Shown here one piece after another: positions 25,528-34,681 of a stretch of 64,000 bases of DNA. Numbering within the stretch: the stretch's first letter is position 1; every line of letters begins with the position of its first letter. The stretch lies in contig NZ_JAMBIZ010000003.1 in the NCBI RefSeq assembly GCF_025291715.1, positions 62,001 through 126,000 on the forward strand, given 5' to 3'. The notes under the pieces are model-generated. The model saw nothing but the letters and a program-made list of their open reading frames with translations. It was not told the origin of the DNA and did no database searches. A program made the position numbers and the translations under genes. The DNA comes from Metasolibacillus sp. (lineage in GTDB: Bacteria > Bacillota > Bacilli > Bacillales_A > Planococcaceae).

Positions 25528-26321
25528 TAATTTTGGTAACGCAGCATATTCCAAAAGCCGATATCCTCAAAGCCTAAGCGTTTATAAATGGCGCCAGCCG
25601 CAGGGTTATCGTAAAATAGGCAAAGTGATTTGCCTTCATTTAAGAGCTCACCACATAGCTTTTGCATACATTTTGTCGCATAGCCCTTTTTCTTATAGCC
25701 GTCACGTGTTGCCACAGCAACGACCATTGCTGATAGGCTGTTTTCAGCAGTTGTCGAGGCAGATGATACCATGACATCGCCCTCACGCATGAAATAGGTG
25801 CGACCTGTTTTGCTTTCTAAAACGCGCAGCTTGCTTTCGACTGAGATAGGGCTGCCTGCAAATTCAGGAATTGTTTTGAGCAGCTCAACATTTTCTTCAA
25901 TTGTCTCACGTGTAAGTAGCTCGATATTTTGTAAATCGTGGTCCTCATAAATTTTTTGTAGGGCTGTACATTTTGCGTAATAGAGCTCTTTTTTTGTGAA
26001 TAGTTCTTTTTGGATAAATGGCTCAAGTTGATCTGTAATATCCTTTAAGCCAGATAACTCTGTCGCGTTTTCATCACTGTTAATAATTGCTGCAAAGCCT
26101 TGCGTGTCAAAAGCACCCTGTGCATATGGAATATAGTTGCCCTCATATTTTAGTAAAACTGCAATTAACTTGTCTTCTTCAAATTGTCCCCAAACTTTTT
26201 GGAAGGGCTGATCATAGCCAAATACCTCTATATCGCCGATAATAAAAAGATTTTCGGCAGGCTGTTGCTGGACGAGCTCCATGCAAATGTCATGGTCCTC
26301 AGCTGTTAAAAGTCGTATCAT
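25527..26321 (-). CDS. GNAT family N-acetyltransferase
   Basis: 264 residues. The C-terminal third carries the GNAT core: MVVAVATRDGYKKKGYATKCM (the acetyl-CoA pyrophosphate loop Q/RxxGxG/A variant) and AAGAIYKRLGFEDIG. The N-terminal 130 residues look like a degenerate second GNAT-like domain. Substrate unknown. A monocistronic gene with an upstream GGAGGA site. Confidence 0.82.
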   Translation of the reverse strand: MIRLLTAEDHDICMELVQQQPAENLFIIGDIEVFGYDQPFQKVWGQFEEDKLIAVLLKYEGNYIPYAQGAFDTQGFAAIINSDENATELSGLKDITDQLEPFIQKELFTKKELYYAKCTALQKIYEDHDLQNIELLTRETIEENVELLKTIPEFAGSPISVESKLRVLESKTGRTYFMREGDVMVSSASTTAENSLSAMVVAVATRDGYKKKGYATKCMQKLCGELLNEGKSLCLFYDNPAAGAIYKRLGFEDIGFWNMLRYQN

Positions 26322-26422
26322 GGTATCTCCTCCTTAACGGTAAATTAATCCAATGATAGAGAAAATGTATTTGCATGTCAATGGGGAATTTGAAAAACGT
26401 AGAATAAAAGCAGCAGCATATT

Positions 26423-26453
26423 GAAAAAAGCGAGGGCTCTACGCCTCGCTTTA
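26423..26453 (-). terminator. Terminator of the aminotransferase gene
   Basis: On the minus strand, AAAGCGAGG and CCTCGCTTT (26452-26444 and 26435-26427) form a perfect 9-bp stem followed by a U-run (A residues at 26424-26429). It overlaps the stop codon. Confidence 0.85.
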
Positions 26454-27614
26454 TAAAATATTTCCTAAACGCTTAATGCCTTCCTCGATAATTTCAGGTG
26501 TGGAGTTTGTATAGTTTAAACGCATTGTATTAACATTGCCTGGATTCACATAAAACGGATTGCCAGGCACAAAAGCGACTTTTTCATCCATTGCTTTATT
26601 GAAAACATCCATCGCAGAGCGTCCATCATTCATAGTTGCCCAAATAAACATACCACCTTCAGGCTTTGTGTAGGATACGTGTGCTGGGAAGTATGTCGCC
26701 ATCGCTTGCAGCATCGCATCGGATTGTGCTTTATATAAGTCTTTAATTTTTTGAATATGCTGCTCAATATCATTATTTAATAAATAATCAGCAATGACAT
26801 ATTGTGAGAACACATTTGTGTGCAAATCTGTAGCTTGCTTTGCTGTCTCGATATGCTGTAGGAGCTCTTTGTTTTTCGTAATAATAAAGCCAAGGCGCAT
26901 CCCAGGTGTGACAATTTTCGAGAAGGAGCCAAGCAGCACGCTGTTTTCCAATTTGCCTGCACCGATATAAGGAAGGTGCTCACCTTCAAAACGCAGTTCC
27001 CCATAAGGGTCATCCTCAACTAAAATCACATCATGACGTGCAATGAGCTCATACACTTGCTGGCGCTTTTCCAGTGAGTACGTGAGTCCTGTTGGATTTT
27101 GGAAATTTGGCACTGTATAAATGAATTTGACATTTGGCTGCTGTAACGCTTGCTCTAGCTGCTCTAAATTCAAACCATCTTGTTCCAATGTTACAGGGTA
27201 AAATGTTGGCTCAGCTAAAGTAAATGCTTGAATCGCACCTAAATAGCCTGGTTCCTCAATAATAATGCCGTCTCCTTTATTGATTAAAACCTTTGCGAGT
27301 AACTCCAATGCTTGCTGTGAGCCTGTTGTGAGTAAAATATCATCAGCATCTATTTGTAAGCCATAACGACGATTATATTTATTTGCGATATATTGACGTA
27401 AAGGTAAATAGCCTTGAGTTGAGGCATATTGGAATAGTTTAGCACCATGTTGCTTCATTGCACGATCGATGGACGTATGCATGTCATCTAGTGGAAATGA
27501 AATGGGGTTTGGTAAACCGCCTGCAAATGAAATGACATCATCTGCCTCAGTTACCTTTAAAATATTGCGAATAAATGAAGAGGGGGTATTTAAAATTCTG
27601 TCTGAGTACTGCAT
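26451..27614 (-). CDS. PLP-dependent aminotransferase (class I/II, MocR/LysN-like)
   Basis: 387 residues. Fold-type I aminotransferase with the PLP Lys in LLGSFSKIVTPGMRLGF, the Asp/Tyr pocket in VEDDPYGELRFEG, YTVPNFQNPTG, and the late Arg in NTMRLNYTN. The subgroup resembles 2-aminoadipate or aromatic/branched-chain aminotransferases without the GntR DNA-binding domain. Probably cytosolic amino-acid transamination. Monocistronic with its own terminator. Confidence 0.9.
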   Translation of the reverse strand: MQYSDRILNTPSSFIRNILKVTEADDVISFAGGLPNPISFPLDDMHTSIDRAMKQHGAKLFQYASTQGYLPLRQYIANKYNRRYGLQIDADDILLTTGSQQALELLAKVLINKGDGIIIEEPGYLGAIQAFTLAEPTFYPVTLEQDGLNLEQLEQALQQPNVKFIYTVPNFQNPTGLTYSLEKRQQVYELIARHDVILVEDDPYGELRFEGEHLPYIGAGKLENSVLLGSFSKIVTPGMRLGFIITKNKELLQHIETAKQATDLHTNVFSQYVIADYLLNNDIEQHIQKIKDLYKAQSDAMLQAMATYFPAHVSYTKPEGGMFIWATMNDGRSAMDVFNKAMDEKVAFVPGNPFYVNPGNVNTMRLNYTNSTPEIIEEGIKRLGNIL

Positions 27615-27802
27615 GTGAACAACCTTCTTTGTTTTAATTTTTCGAAAATTATAACATTTTTAAATTCTCTATACAATACAATATTGGAATGTAAATAAAA
27701 AAAGTTTATAAGCAAGCTTTTTTATGAAAGAAAGTAGAAAATGCTAGCGTAATAAGCGTATAATAAATGAGGTGAATTTCATGAGGAAAGAAGGTTGTCA
27801 AT

Positions 27803-28174
27803 ATGACTGTTGCATTAGTATTAGGTGCAAGTCTTGCTTTAATAGCAATTGTATTAGGTGCATTTGGCGCACATGCCTTGAAGGATAAATTTCCAGAGCC
27901 AAGATATGCGGCGATTTGGGAAACGGCTGTACAGTATCATATGTATCACGCATTAGGACTAATTATTGTTGGTATTTTAGGCTATGACACACTATTAGGA
28001 GTATCGACAATTTTACAATGGGCAAGCTATTTAATGGTAGCTGGCATCGTGTTCTTTTCAGGTAGCCTATACATATTAGCAGTTACAGGTGTGAAAAAGC
28101 TCGGCGCTATTACGCCAATTGGTGGGCTACTATTTATTGCCGCATGGGCATGTGTTATTGTAGCAATTATATAG
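27803..28174 (+). CDS. DUF423 family membrane protein (YwdK-like)
   Basis: 123 residues with four helices. Conserved family elements are GASLALIAIVLGAFGAHALK, QYHMYHALGL and the final GGLLFIAAW. Function unknown; members are found across bacteria. AGAAGG precedes ATG 27803 and a TATAAT lies at 27759-27764. Confidence 0.9.
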   Translation: MTVALVLGASLALIAIVLGAFGAHALKDKFPEPRYAAIWETAVQYHMYHALGLIIVGILGYDTLLGVSTILQWASYLMVAGIVFFSGSLYILAVTGVKKLGAITPIGGLLFIAAWACVIVAII

Positions 28175-28247
28175 AATGAAATGACTATTGAGCATCTCGC
28201 TTAATAGTCATTTTTTTATCAGCGACTTCTAAAAAAATTTCCAAAAT

Positions 28248-28277
28248 TGCAAGCTAAATTGAAAAAATGACAGTCTA
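28248..28277 (+). promoter_or_regulatory. Weak candidate ECF-type promoter
   Basis: TGCAAG (28248-28253), 17 bases, then CAGTCTA (28271-28277), directly before the third ECF sigma gene. It resembles the clear ECF promoter at 19710 but each box has mismatches and the spacing is one base longer. Confidence 0.3.
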
Positions 28278-28300
28278 ATATGTATAGAGAGGTGAAAAGT

Positions 28301-28828
28301 GTGAATGAACGGCTAATACGACAAGCGCAAAGCGGGGATGATACGGCATATATTGCGCTCTTTCAGCAATATGAGCAGGAGCTGTATGCGATGGCATATG
28401 TTTATGCAAAAAATCAGGACGATGCGCTCGATATTGTGCAGGAATGTGCCTATCGCTCTTATAAAGCAATTCAACAATTGCGAGACGTAGCTTATTTTAA
28501 AACATGGCTCATTCGCATTTTAATCAATTGTGCTCACGACTTGTTAAAAAAGCGACCATATTACGAGGAATTACACGATACATATCTCATTGAAGAACCA
28601 GTAGAGCTCGATATGCATTTCACATTGCAAAGTGTGATGCAGCATTTATCAATGGAAGAAAAGCATGTCGTTTTACTGAAATACTATGAGGATTTTACAT
28701 TTGAACAAATTGCAGACGTTTTGCAATTAAAGCTTGGCACGACGAAAACTATTTTATATCGTGCGTTGAAAAAATTGAAGACAAAGCTTGTGGAGGAGGG
28801 AATAGCGGATGAAATCTTTAAAGGATGA
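28301..28828 (+). CDS. ECF RNA polymerase sigma factor
   Basis: 175 residues from GTG 28301, nine bases after AGAGGTG; an ATG at 28280 would place the ribosome site inside the gene. Region 2 is AYVYAKNQDDALDIVQECAY, and region 4 is FEQIADVLQLKLGTTKTILY. The next gene, a membrane protein, overlaps its end and is likely its anti-sigma factor. Third ECF unit in 10 kb. Confidence 0.9.
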   Translation: MNERLIRQAQSGDDTAYIALFQQYEQELYAMAYVYAKNQDDALDIVQECAYRSYKAIQQLRDVAYFKTWLIRILINCAHDLLKKRPYYEELHDTYLIEEPVELDMHFTLQSVMQHLSMEEKHVVLLKYYEDFTFEQIADVLQLKLGTTKTILYRALKKLKTKLVEEGIADEIFKG

Positions 28829-29912
28829 AATGCGACAAATTGAGCAGCCAGCAGAGCTACATAAGCATGTAGTCATTGGCATTGAGCGTGCTGCGAAAGA
28901 AAAACAGCGAAAAAAATGGCTACCTACTTTTTTAACAATCCCGTTAACCGCAGCAGTTGCCTATTTTATTTGGCTTGTATCAACAGCGCCAAATTTGGAG
29001 CACAATACGCAAGCAGCTGGGCTAGTGCAGCCATTAACGAACACATATTGGCTGGCTAGTATTTGTACAGTTCTTCTAGTAACGATAGTATGGAACCTTG
29101 GAAAAAGTCATAAAAAATGGCGCAAACAATGGGCGCTTACTTTGCTTGTTGCTTTGTCATGGGTGTGGAATAGCGCCTATTATGAGGCGCAGCAGCTACC
29201 AAGACCGTATGTGTATCCAGTAAGTGTGAATTTAGAAGAAAGGTCAGGTTATCAATCTATTTATATCCATGCAATTATAAATAAAAGTGAGTTTGAAAAT
29301 ACAATACGCGCAGTTGTTATTAATGATACAACGTTTGCGGTAAATGGTGATTACAGCTTGAGTTTAGGGAGTACAGCACATCATATGACAACGAATGCAG
29401 CGCTTAATTTTCAAGTAGAAGATTTAAATCGATTAATGATGCAGCGTTCGCCAATTGAAGCCTATGCTCTTTTTTTAGATGGTGAAAAAATTCCTTTCGA
29501 TATCCAATTTACACAATTTGTTCAAGGGGATGATAGCGAAGGGTTTGGCTTTGAAGTGGATTCAAATGGCAATCACAAAGAGTTATTTAAAACAGATATG
29601 ACTACAATTACTGCTATTACACCGCCTCCTGTTATTCAGCACTATAAATTAGAAAGCCGTGGAAAGGTCATTAAGCGTGTCAATATGGCTGGAGAAGAGG
29701 ATATTGATTTGTTGCCATATGCGATAGATGATACCTTGCTAGAACTTTCCTATCAACTGAGCGATGAGAGGGAGCTACGCAGCTATCAAAGTTTATATTT
29801 TATTATTGAAACGACAGATGGCACGATAAATAAAAGAGCGAATATCCTTTTCCCCCCATTTTCCCACAAAATCGTCAAAGAAATACGACAGGAGATGATA
29901 GCGAATGACTGA
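28809..29912 (+). CDS. Membrane protein with DUF4179/DUF5643-like outer domain, likely anti-sigma
   Basis: 367 residues. A short basic cytoplasmic N-terminus, a helix at about 40-62, two more helices at about 80-120, then a large extracytoplasmic beta-rich domain of about 230 residues. Overlaps the sigma gene by 20 bases and the next gene by 8, with GGAGGAGGG before its ATG. Position and topology fit the cognate anti-sigma factor; family assignment is tentative. Confidence 0.75.
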   Translation: MKSLKDEMRQIEQPAELHKHVVIGIERAAKEKQRKKWLPTFLTIPLTAAVAYFIWLVSTAPNLEHNTQAAGLVQPLTNTYWLASICTVLLVTIVWNLGKSHKKWRKQWALTLLVALSWVWNSAYYEAQQLPRPYVYPVSVNLEERSGYQSIYIHAIINKSEFENTIRAVVINDTTFAVNGDYSLSLGSTAHHMTTNAALNFQVEDLNRLMMQRSPIEAYALFLDGEKIPFDIQFTQFVQGDDSEGFGFEVDSNGNHKELFKTDMTTITAITPPPVIQHYKLESRGKVIKRVNMAGEEDIDLLPYAIDDTLLELSYQLSDERELRSYQSLYFIIETTDGTINKRANILFPPFSHKIVKEIRQEMIAND

Positions 29913-30435
29913 GCAATGGCAAATTGCGCTGAAATGGTTGCGAAGAGGTTTAATTTGTTCGACTTTGACGTTTTTCTTACCCTATGTACATGCATTGGCG
30001 ATGCTCGTTATTTTCTATAGCGTATGGAAGGTGCCTGAAAAAAGTAAGTTAAAAGGGGCTATTTACATCCTATTGCTTATTGTTATGGCAGATGAGCTAT
30101 TGTCAGTGAAATGGTATACGCAATATATTATTTTAGAGGACATTGTCAGCTGGCTATTGTTCATATTTAAGTATTTAGCGATGCTTCTCATTATTTATAT
30201 GCTAAAGCCTCTTTCAGAACAAACAGATAGTATGCGAGCATATAAAAAAATAGAGCGATTCGCTACATTTGTTGTTGTTGCTTCACTTATTGCGTTTTCC
30301 TTTGGCATGAATATGATGGAGAATGTTCAGCTAATGATTGTTTTCGTAACAGCATTTTTTTATCTGGCTTTAACTATCTTACTTATTCGATTTGTCAAAA
30401 TGATGCTACGAACAGGCTTGCAGTTTTTAAAATAG
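29905..30435 (+). CDS. Integral membrane protein in ECF operon, unknown
   Basis: 176 residues with about five hydrophobic helices and few charged loops. It starts at ATG 29905 inside the preceding gene (ATGACTGA overlap), so it is co-translated with the likely anti-sigma factor. No family recognised. It may help membrane sensing by the sigma module. Confidence 0.72.
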   Translation: MTEQWQIALKWLRRGLICSTLTFFLPYVHALAMLVIFYSVWKVPEKSKLKGAIYILLLIVMADELLSVKWYTQYIILEDIVSWLLFIFKYLAMLLIIYMLKPLSEQTDSMRAYKKIERFATFVVVASLIAFSFGMNMMENVQLMIVFVTAFFYLALTILLIRFVKMMLRTGLQFLK

Positions 30436-30442
30436 AAAAATG

Positions 30443-30480
30443 CATGAAATCAAGGTAGTCCCTGATTTCATGTGTTTTTT
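30443..30480. terminator. Bidirectional terminator
   Basis: CATGAAATCA (30443-30452) and TGATTTCATG (30463-30472) form a perfect stem with T-run 30475-30480 on the plus side and an A-run (30436-30440) that serves the minus side. Confidence 0.85.
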
Positions 30481-31468
30481 AATTTTTCTTTTTTGCTTGA
30501 CGCTCCCAAATTAACAAGGATGGAAATGGATCGAAAGCCCATTCAGTGCGTCCGTCAAATTTATACATGCCATAATGTAAATGTGGTGGAAATTTACCGG
30601 AAGTTCCTTCTTTGCCATAGCCTGAGCTGCCAACATAGCCGATAATTGTACCTGGCTCTACAATATCGCCAATTGCTAAATCAGGATGGAAGGAGGAAAG
30701 ATGTGCATAATAATGGTACGTATTATATAAGTCACGAATACCGATACGCCAGCCACCATATTCATTCCAGCCCATCACTTCAATCACACCATAAGAGGTA
30801 GAATGAACAGGCGTTCCATAGCTTGCAAATAAATCTGTTCCTTCATGCATTCTGCGTCCACCCCAGCCACGGCTTGCTCCCCATGTGCCTTTATAGCTAT
30901 AATTTGCACGAATCGGAATTGGAAATGCTCGTTCAGCTAAGGCAACGGTGTTGTATTTTTTATAAATATTGGCGATGACATGTATTTGGTTAATAGCTTG
31001 CTCATTTTCGTAATATTTCTCTAGCGCAGCTTGAAAAGTACCTGCTTCTCGATGTGCTTGATGCAAATAGCCAACGAGTGTGCGCAAAACATCAGCATCC
31101 TGTGTTTGATCTGCTATTCCATCCTCATTGCCATCAAGTCCATGCCCGCCAAAATAAGCGATAGTGGCAGGTGAAGTATCTTCTACAGAAGGGTTGAAGG
31201 GTCCTGACCAAAAATGTGAAGGAAATTGTATGGAAAGTATTCCCTCGCGTGTTGCCAAGTCCTTGCGAACAGCTTGAATATTGCGCTCATATTGATCGAT
31301 GGCAGCGAGATAGTACCAAGGAACGATAGGGCTTTCAAATTCATAATAATAGGACATCCTTTGTGCGTATATTTCTTCTTGCGAAGGCGTTTGCTGTGCA
31401 TGGCTAGGTGTCGCAATAAGAAAAATGCCAAGTAGTACGAAGCAAAATATTAATTGGAAGCGATTCAT
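30479..31468 (-). CDS. Secreted M23 (LytM-like) peptidase
   Basis: 329 residues. N-terminal signal peptide (about 1-25, ending SHAQQ). A helical middle region of about 150 residues comes before the M23 domain, which has the zinc ligands HEGTD and HLHYG and the catalytic-region YYAHL. It should cleave peptide cross-bridges of peptidoglycan outside the membrane. The intact motifs suggest an active enzyme. Divergent from the exopolysaccharide operon across a long intergenic region. Confidence 0.9.
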   Translation of the reverse strand: MNRFQLIFCFVLLGIFLIATPSHAQQTPSQEEIYAQRMSYYYEFESPIVPWYYLAAIDQYERNIQAVRKDLATREGILSIQFPSHFWSGPFNPSVEDTSPATIAYFGGHGLDGNEDGIADQTQDADVLRTLVGYLHQAHREAGTFQAALEKYYENEQAINQIHVIANIYKKYNTVALAERAFPIPIRANYSYKGTWGASRGWGGRRMHEGTDLFASYGTPVHSTSYGVIEVMGWNEYGGWRIGIRDLYNTYHYYAHLSSFHPDLAIGDIVEPGTIIGYVGSSGYGKEGTSGKFPPHLHYGMYKFDGRTEWAFDPFPSLLIWERQAKKKN

Positions 31469-31920
31469 TTTCTATTCCCTCCATTCTACACGTATAACAT
31501 AACCAATTTTTTTTATTTTATGAGTTATGCATGACATTTTACATGCTGCTACTTTCATTAAGGCATTGAAGGTTTATATTCAGGGAATGTTGATTTAAAT
31601 GATAAATTTTTGTTCAGATTTTGTTTAGCAGGCTCTGTTAATCTTAATTTCTACTATTATTTTTAAAAATTCTCATAACAATTAAGTCTTTAGTCCTTTT
31701 AGAATTTTTAATTGCTGCTGAAAAGTAAGGAATATGTTATTGTGCACATGGAATTAGCCTTTATAAATAAATTTAATTGCTATAAAACAATTTATAGCAA
31801 AAATATAATAAAAAACATAACTTTTGTATCTTATATACAATATTAAATAATCCTTTAAACCTATTCCAATCTACAGATAAAAGACGATACTTAAAAATAT
31901 AGGAAAAAGGAGTGATTTTC
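31469..31920 (+). promoter_or_regulatory. Long AT-rich regulatory region upstream of the exopolysaccharide operon
   Basis: About 450 bases without a credible ORF. It holds a perfect 10-bp inverted repeat, TTGCTATAAA-acaa-TTTATAGCAA (31777-31800), and a second dyad, TTGTAT-N5-ATACAA (31824-31840), both without a U-run. These are candidate operators for the operon that starts at 31921. I see no c-di-GMP riboswitch consensus. A clear sigma-A pair is not evident. Confidence 0.45.
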
Positions 31921-33234
31921 TTGGGTAGTGAAATATACAAAAAAGCATTTGATTTAAGCGAGAAAATAAAAAATAAGCAAGCTGTAGTAGGGATTATCGG
32001 CCTAGGATATGTAGGTCTACCACTTGCACTAGAAATAATACAGCAAGGATTTACTACAATTTGCTTTGATAAAAATATAAATAAAGTAAATCAACTAAAG
32101 CAAGGCGAGAGTTATATTACAGATTTACCATCAACAAACATAGAGCAGGCTTTAGCAACAGGACGATTTGAGCCAACAGCACAATTTGAACAGCTCCATG
32201 AAGTAGATATCATTGTTATTTGTGTTCCAACACCTCTTGATAAGGAAGGTAATCCAGATATTACATATATTATTTCTGCGGTTGAGCAAATTAGCCTGCA
32301 CATTAAGGAAGGCACACTCATTATTTTGGAGAGCACAACTTACCCAGGCACAACGAGAGACATTGTTGGTGCAGCGATTGAGCAGCAAGGCTACACAATA
32401 GGGGGAAATAGCTTCATCGCATATTCACCAGAGCGAATTGACCCAGGCAATAGCAGCTTTAATGTAACAAATACACCTAAAGTAATCGGCGGTATGACCA
32501 AGGAATGCACGGACTTAGCACAATTATTTTATGAGCATGCATTGCAAACGAAGGTACATCGTGTATCTACACCAGAAGTTGCTGAGATGGAGAAGCTTTT
32601 AGAAAACACGTTTCGTCAAGTGAATATCGCCTTAGTAAATGAATTAAGCAAAGTATGTCATACAATGGGTATTGATGTTTGGGAAGTAATTGATGCGGCA
32701 GCAACGAAGCCCTATGGTTTTATGAGATTTACACCAGGGCCTGGTGTTGGAGGACATTGTATTCCTGTAGACCCAAAATATTTATCATGGGCTGGTCAAC
32801 AGCATGGTACAGCTGTCACATTAATTGATGCAGCTGATAAAATTAATGAGTCAATGCCACAATTTGTTGTTGAAAGATTAACAAATTATTTAAGTTTGCA
32901 AAGCAAAAAGCTTGAAAAAGCTGATATTATAGTAGTTGGTGCGGCATATAAGCCAAATATTAATGATGTAAGAGAATCGCCAGCATTACCGATTATTCAA
33001 TTATTACAGGAGCAGCAATGCACGCTCCATATTATTGAACCTTTTATCGATATTGTACAAGGGATTAAAACGGTAGAGCTAACAGCTGATTTAGTACAAC
33101 AGGCTGATGCTGTATTGATTATTACAAATCATTCTTCTATTGATTACGAATTAATAGATCGTCATGCAGCACTCATTTTTGATACGCGTCAAACGGCATT
33201 TTCATTTGAAAATGCGAATTATTATAAATTATAA
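31921..33234 (+). CDS. UDP-N-acetyl-hexosamine/UDP-glucose 6-dehydrogenase (WbpA-like)
   Basis: 437 residues from TTG 31921, eight bases after AAAAGGAG; an in-frame GTG at 31912 sits on that site. N-terminal NAD motif GIIGLGYVGLPLAL, middle domain with the catalytic Cys in GVGGHCIPVDPKYLSW, and a C-terminal nucleotide-sugar domain. Oxidises the C6 hydroxyl of a UDP-sugar to a uronic acid, using two NAD. Length and the FMRFTPGPGVGGHC form point to the UDP-GlcNAc/ManNAc dehydrogenase group. First gene of the polysaccharide operon, so it supplies an acidic sugar donor. Confidence 0.87.
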   Translation: MGSEIYKKAFDLSEKIKNKQAVVGIIGLGYVGLPLALEIIQQGFTTICFDKNINKVNQLKQGESYITDLPSTNIEQALATGRFEPTAQFEQLHEVDIIVICVPTPLDKEGNPDITYIISAVEQISLHIKEGTLIILESTTYPGTTRDIVGAAIEQQGYTIGGNSFIAYSPERIDPGNSSFNVTNTPKVIGGMTKECTDLAQLFYEHALQTKVHRVSTPEVAEMEKLLENTFRQVNIALVNELSKVCHTMGIDVWEVIDAAATKPYGFMRFTPGPGVGGHCIPVDPKYLSWAGQQHGTAVTLIDAADKINESMPQFVVERLTNYLSLQSKKLEKADIIVVGAAYKPNINDVRESPALPIIQLLQEQQCTLHIIEPFIDIVQGIKTVELTADLVQQADAVLIITNHSSIDYELIDRHAALIFDTRQTAFSFENANYYKL

Positions 33235-33245
33235 GGGGTTTATTT

Positions 33246-34676
33246 ATGCGGAATTTACTATTCTACAGCATTATAGCGATGCTGCTGTTAGCAGGCTGTC
33301 AGGCTGATGCAAAGAAGAATGCTATAGAAGCGGTAGAGCCTTCCATTGATGTAGTTGAATCTGATGGTACATTAAGCGAGATGATTCAATCTGCTAATAT
33401 TTTACAATCAAAAATGGCTCTTACATTTAATGGGCTTGCAGACGAGCAAACAATGCTAAAATTACTGGAGCAGCTAGATAAGTATTCGATAAAGGCGACT
33501 TTTTTTCTTGAGGGAATGCGTGTCGCACAGGAGCCAGAGCTTGTGAAAAATATTATTGAGCGAGGTCACGAAGTGCAAAGTGGAACATTGTCCTTTGTTG
33601 ATATGACAACGCTAAATTACGAGCAAACGTATAAGGATTTATTTTTAACAAATCAAATTTTTGAGCAGCACTTAGGCTTTAAGCCTCGATATGTGCGTAG
33701 TCGCTCAGGAGATTCAACGGAAAATATGCAGGCTGTAGCATCGATGCTTGGGATGTCAGCTGTTGTCGAGTCGTCTATTAACCCACAGGATCGCAATATG
33801 CAAAGTGCTGAGGAGATTGCTGCGTATATTGAACGCTTTGCTAATAGCGGAGCAGTTATTCATTTAAATACGTATATTAATCCAGCTGTAATTGATGCGA
33901 TTCCATTATTAGCACAATCGTTAGAGGGCAAGGGCTATACGTTGACGACATTGGCGGATGTGGTCAAGGAGCAGTACACAGTAAAGCCATTGGAGGAAAT
34001 TGAAGGTTATGATGCACTTCAATTTAACCTGGATTATGAAAATGTAGAGCCTTTTATTTACTATCGCAAAAATACAACGAAAAAGGAAGTTGTGCTAACT
34101 TTTGACGATTGGGCAAGCGAAGAGCGAACAAAAGAAGTGTTGAGCGTATTACGTCAATACAATATTAAAAGTACATTCTTTTTAATTGGTAAGCGTGCGG
34201 AGGAAAACCCGCATATAGCAAAACTAATTTTAGATGAGGGACATGAGATTGCCAGCCATTCCTATAATCATGCAAATGTAACGAAAATGTCACCAGAAGA
34301 ATTGCAGGAGGATTTAATTAAAGCACATCAAGCATTAACATATGCACTACAGCAATCCCCGCTACTTTATTTCAGACCTGCACAAGGTGAAATGGATGAG
34401 CGCACAGCGAAAATCATTGCAGCAACAGGTGTGAAGGTGATTGCTCTATATGATATTGCGTCATTCGACTGGAATTTAGACTATACAGCACAGGATATTT
34501 ATAAGCGAGTAATGGATCGAATGGCACCAGGGAAAATTATCGTTATGCACGTGTTAGATGGGACGCAAACAGTGGAGGCTTTACCTTTAATTATTGAACA
34601 ACTACAGCAGCAAGGTTATTCCTTTAATAAACTGTCCACATGGATTGAACAAGATATTGATGAGAAAGTAGACTGA
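33246..34676 (+). CDS. Lipoprotein with two NodB (polysaccharide deacetylase) domains
   Basis: 476 residues. Lipobox LLAGC puts the anchor at Cys18. Domain 2 (about 280-465) has all NodB motifs: TFDD 285-288, HSYNH 338-342, RPAQGE near 377-382, and a late IIVMHVLDG. Domain 1 (about 55-240) has the same fold order, but the metal site is lost: TFNG in place of TFDD, QSGT in place of SHSxxH. So the second domain should deacetylate N-acetyl sugars outside the cell and the first is probably structural or binding. Second gene of the operon. Confidence 0.88.
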   Translation: MRNLLFYSIIAMLLLAGCQADAKKNAIEAVEPSIDVVESDGTLSEMIQSANILQSKMALTFNGLADEQTMLKLLEQLDKYSIKATFFLEGMRVAQEPELVKNIIERGHEVQSGTLSFVDMTTLNYEQTYKDLFLTNQIFEQHLGFKPRYVRSRSGDSTENMQAVASMLGMSAVVESSINPQDRNMQSAEEIAAYIERFANSGAVIHLNTYINPAVIDAIPLLAQSLEGKGYTLTTLADVVKEQYTVKPLEEIEGYDALQFNLDYENVEPFIYYRKNTTKKEVVLTFDDWASEERTKEVLSVLRQYNIKSTFFLIGKRAEENPHIAKLILDEGHEIASHSYNHANVTKMSPEELQEDLIKAHQALTYALQQSPLLYFRPAQGEMDERTAKIIAATGVKVIALYDIASFDWNLDYTAQDIYKRVMDRMAPGKIIVMHVLDGTQTVEALPLIIEQLQQQGYSFNKLSTWIEQDIDEKVD

Positions 34677-34681
34677 TACGG

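Noticed and set aside
27781..27890. A 35-codon Cys-rich ORF with a GAGGTG site, overlapping the start of the DUF423 gene in another frame
   Set aside because: The overlap with a conserved gene and lack of any family make it likely a chance frame. The DUF423 start at 27803 has its own ribosome site.
31469..31920. c-di-GMP riboswitch before the PilZ/GT2 operon
   Set aside because: Looked for because of the PilZ-like domain; no GEMM-type core (GCAAA / CCGGCC-like elements) is visible.
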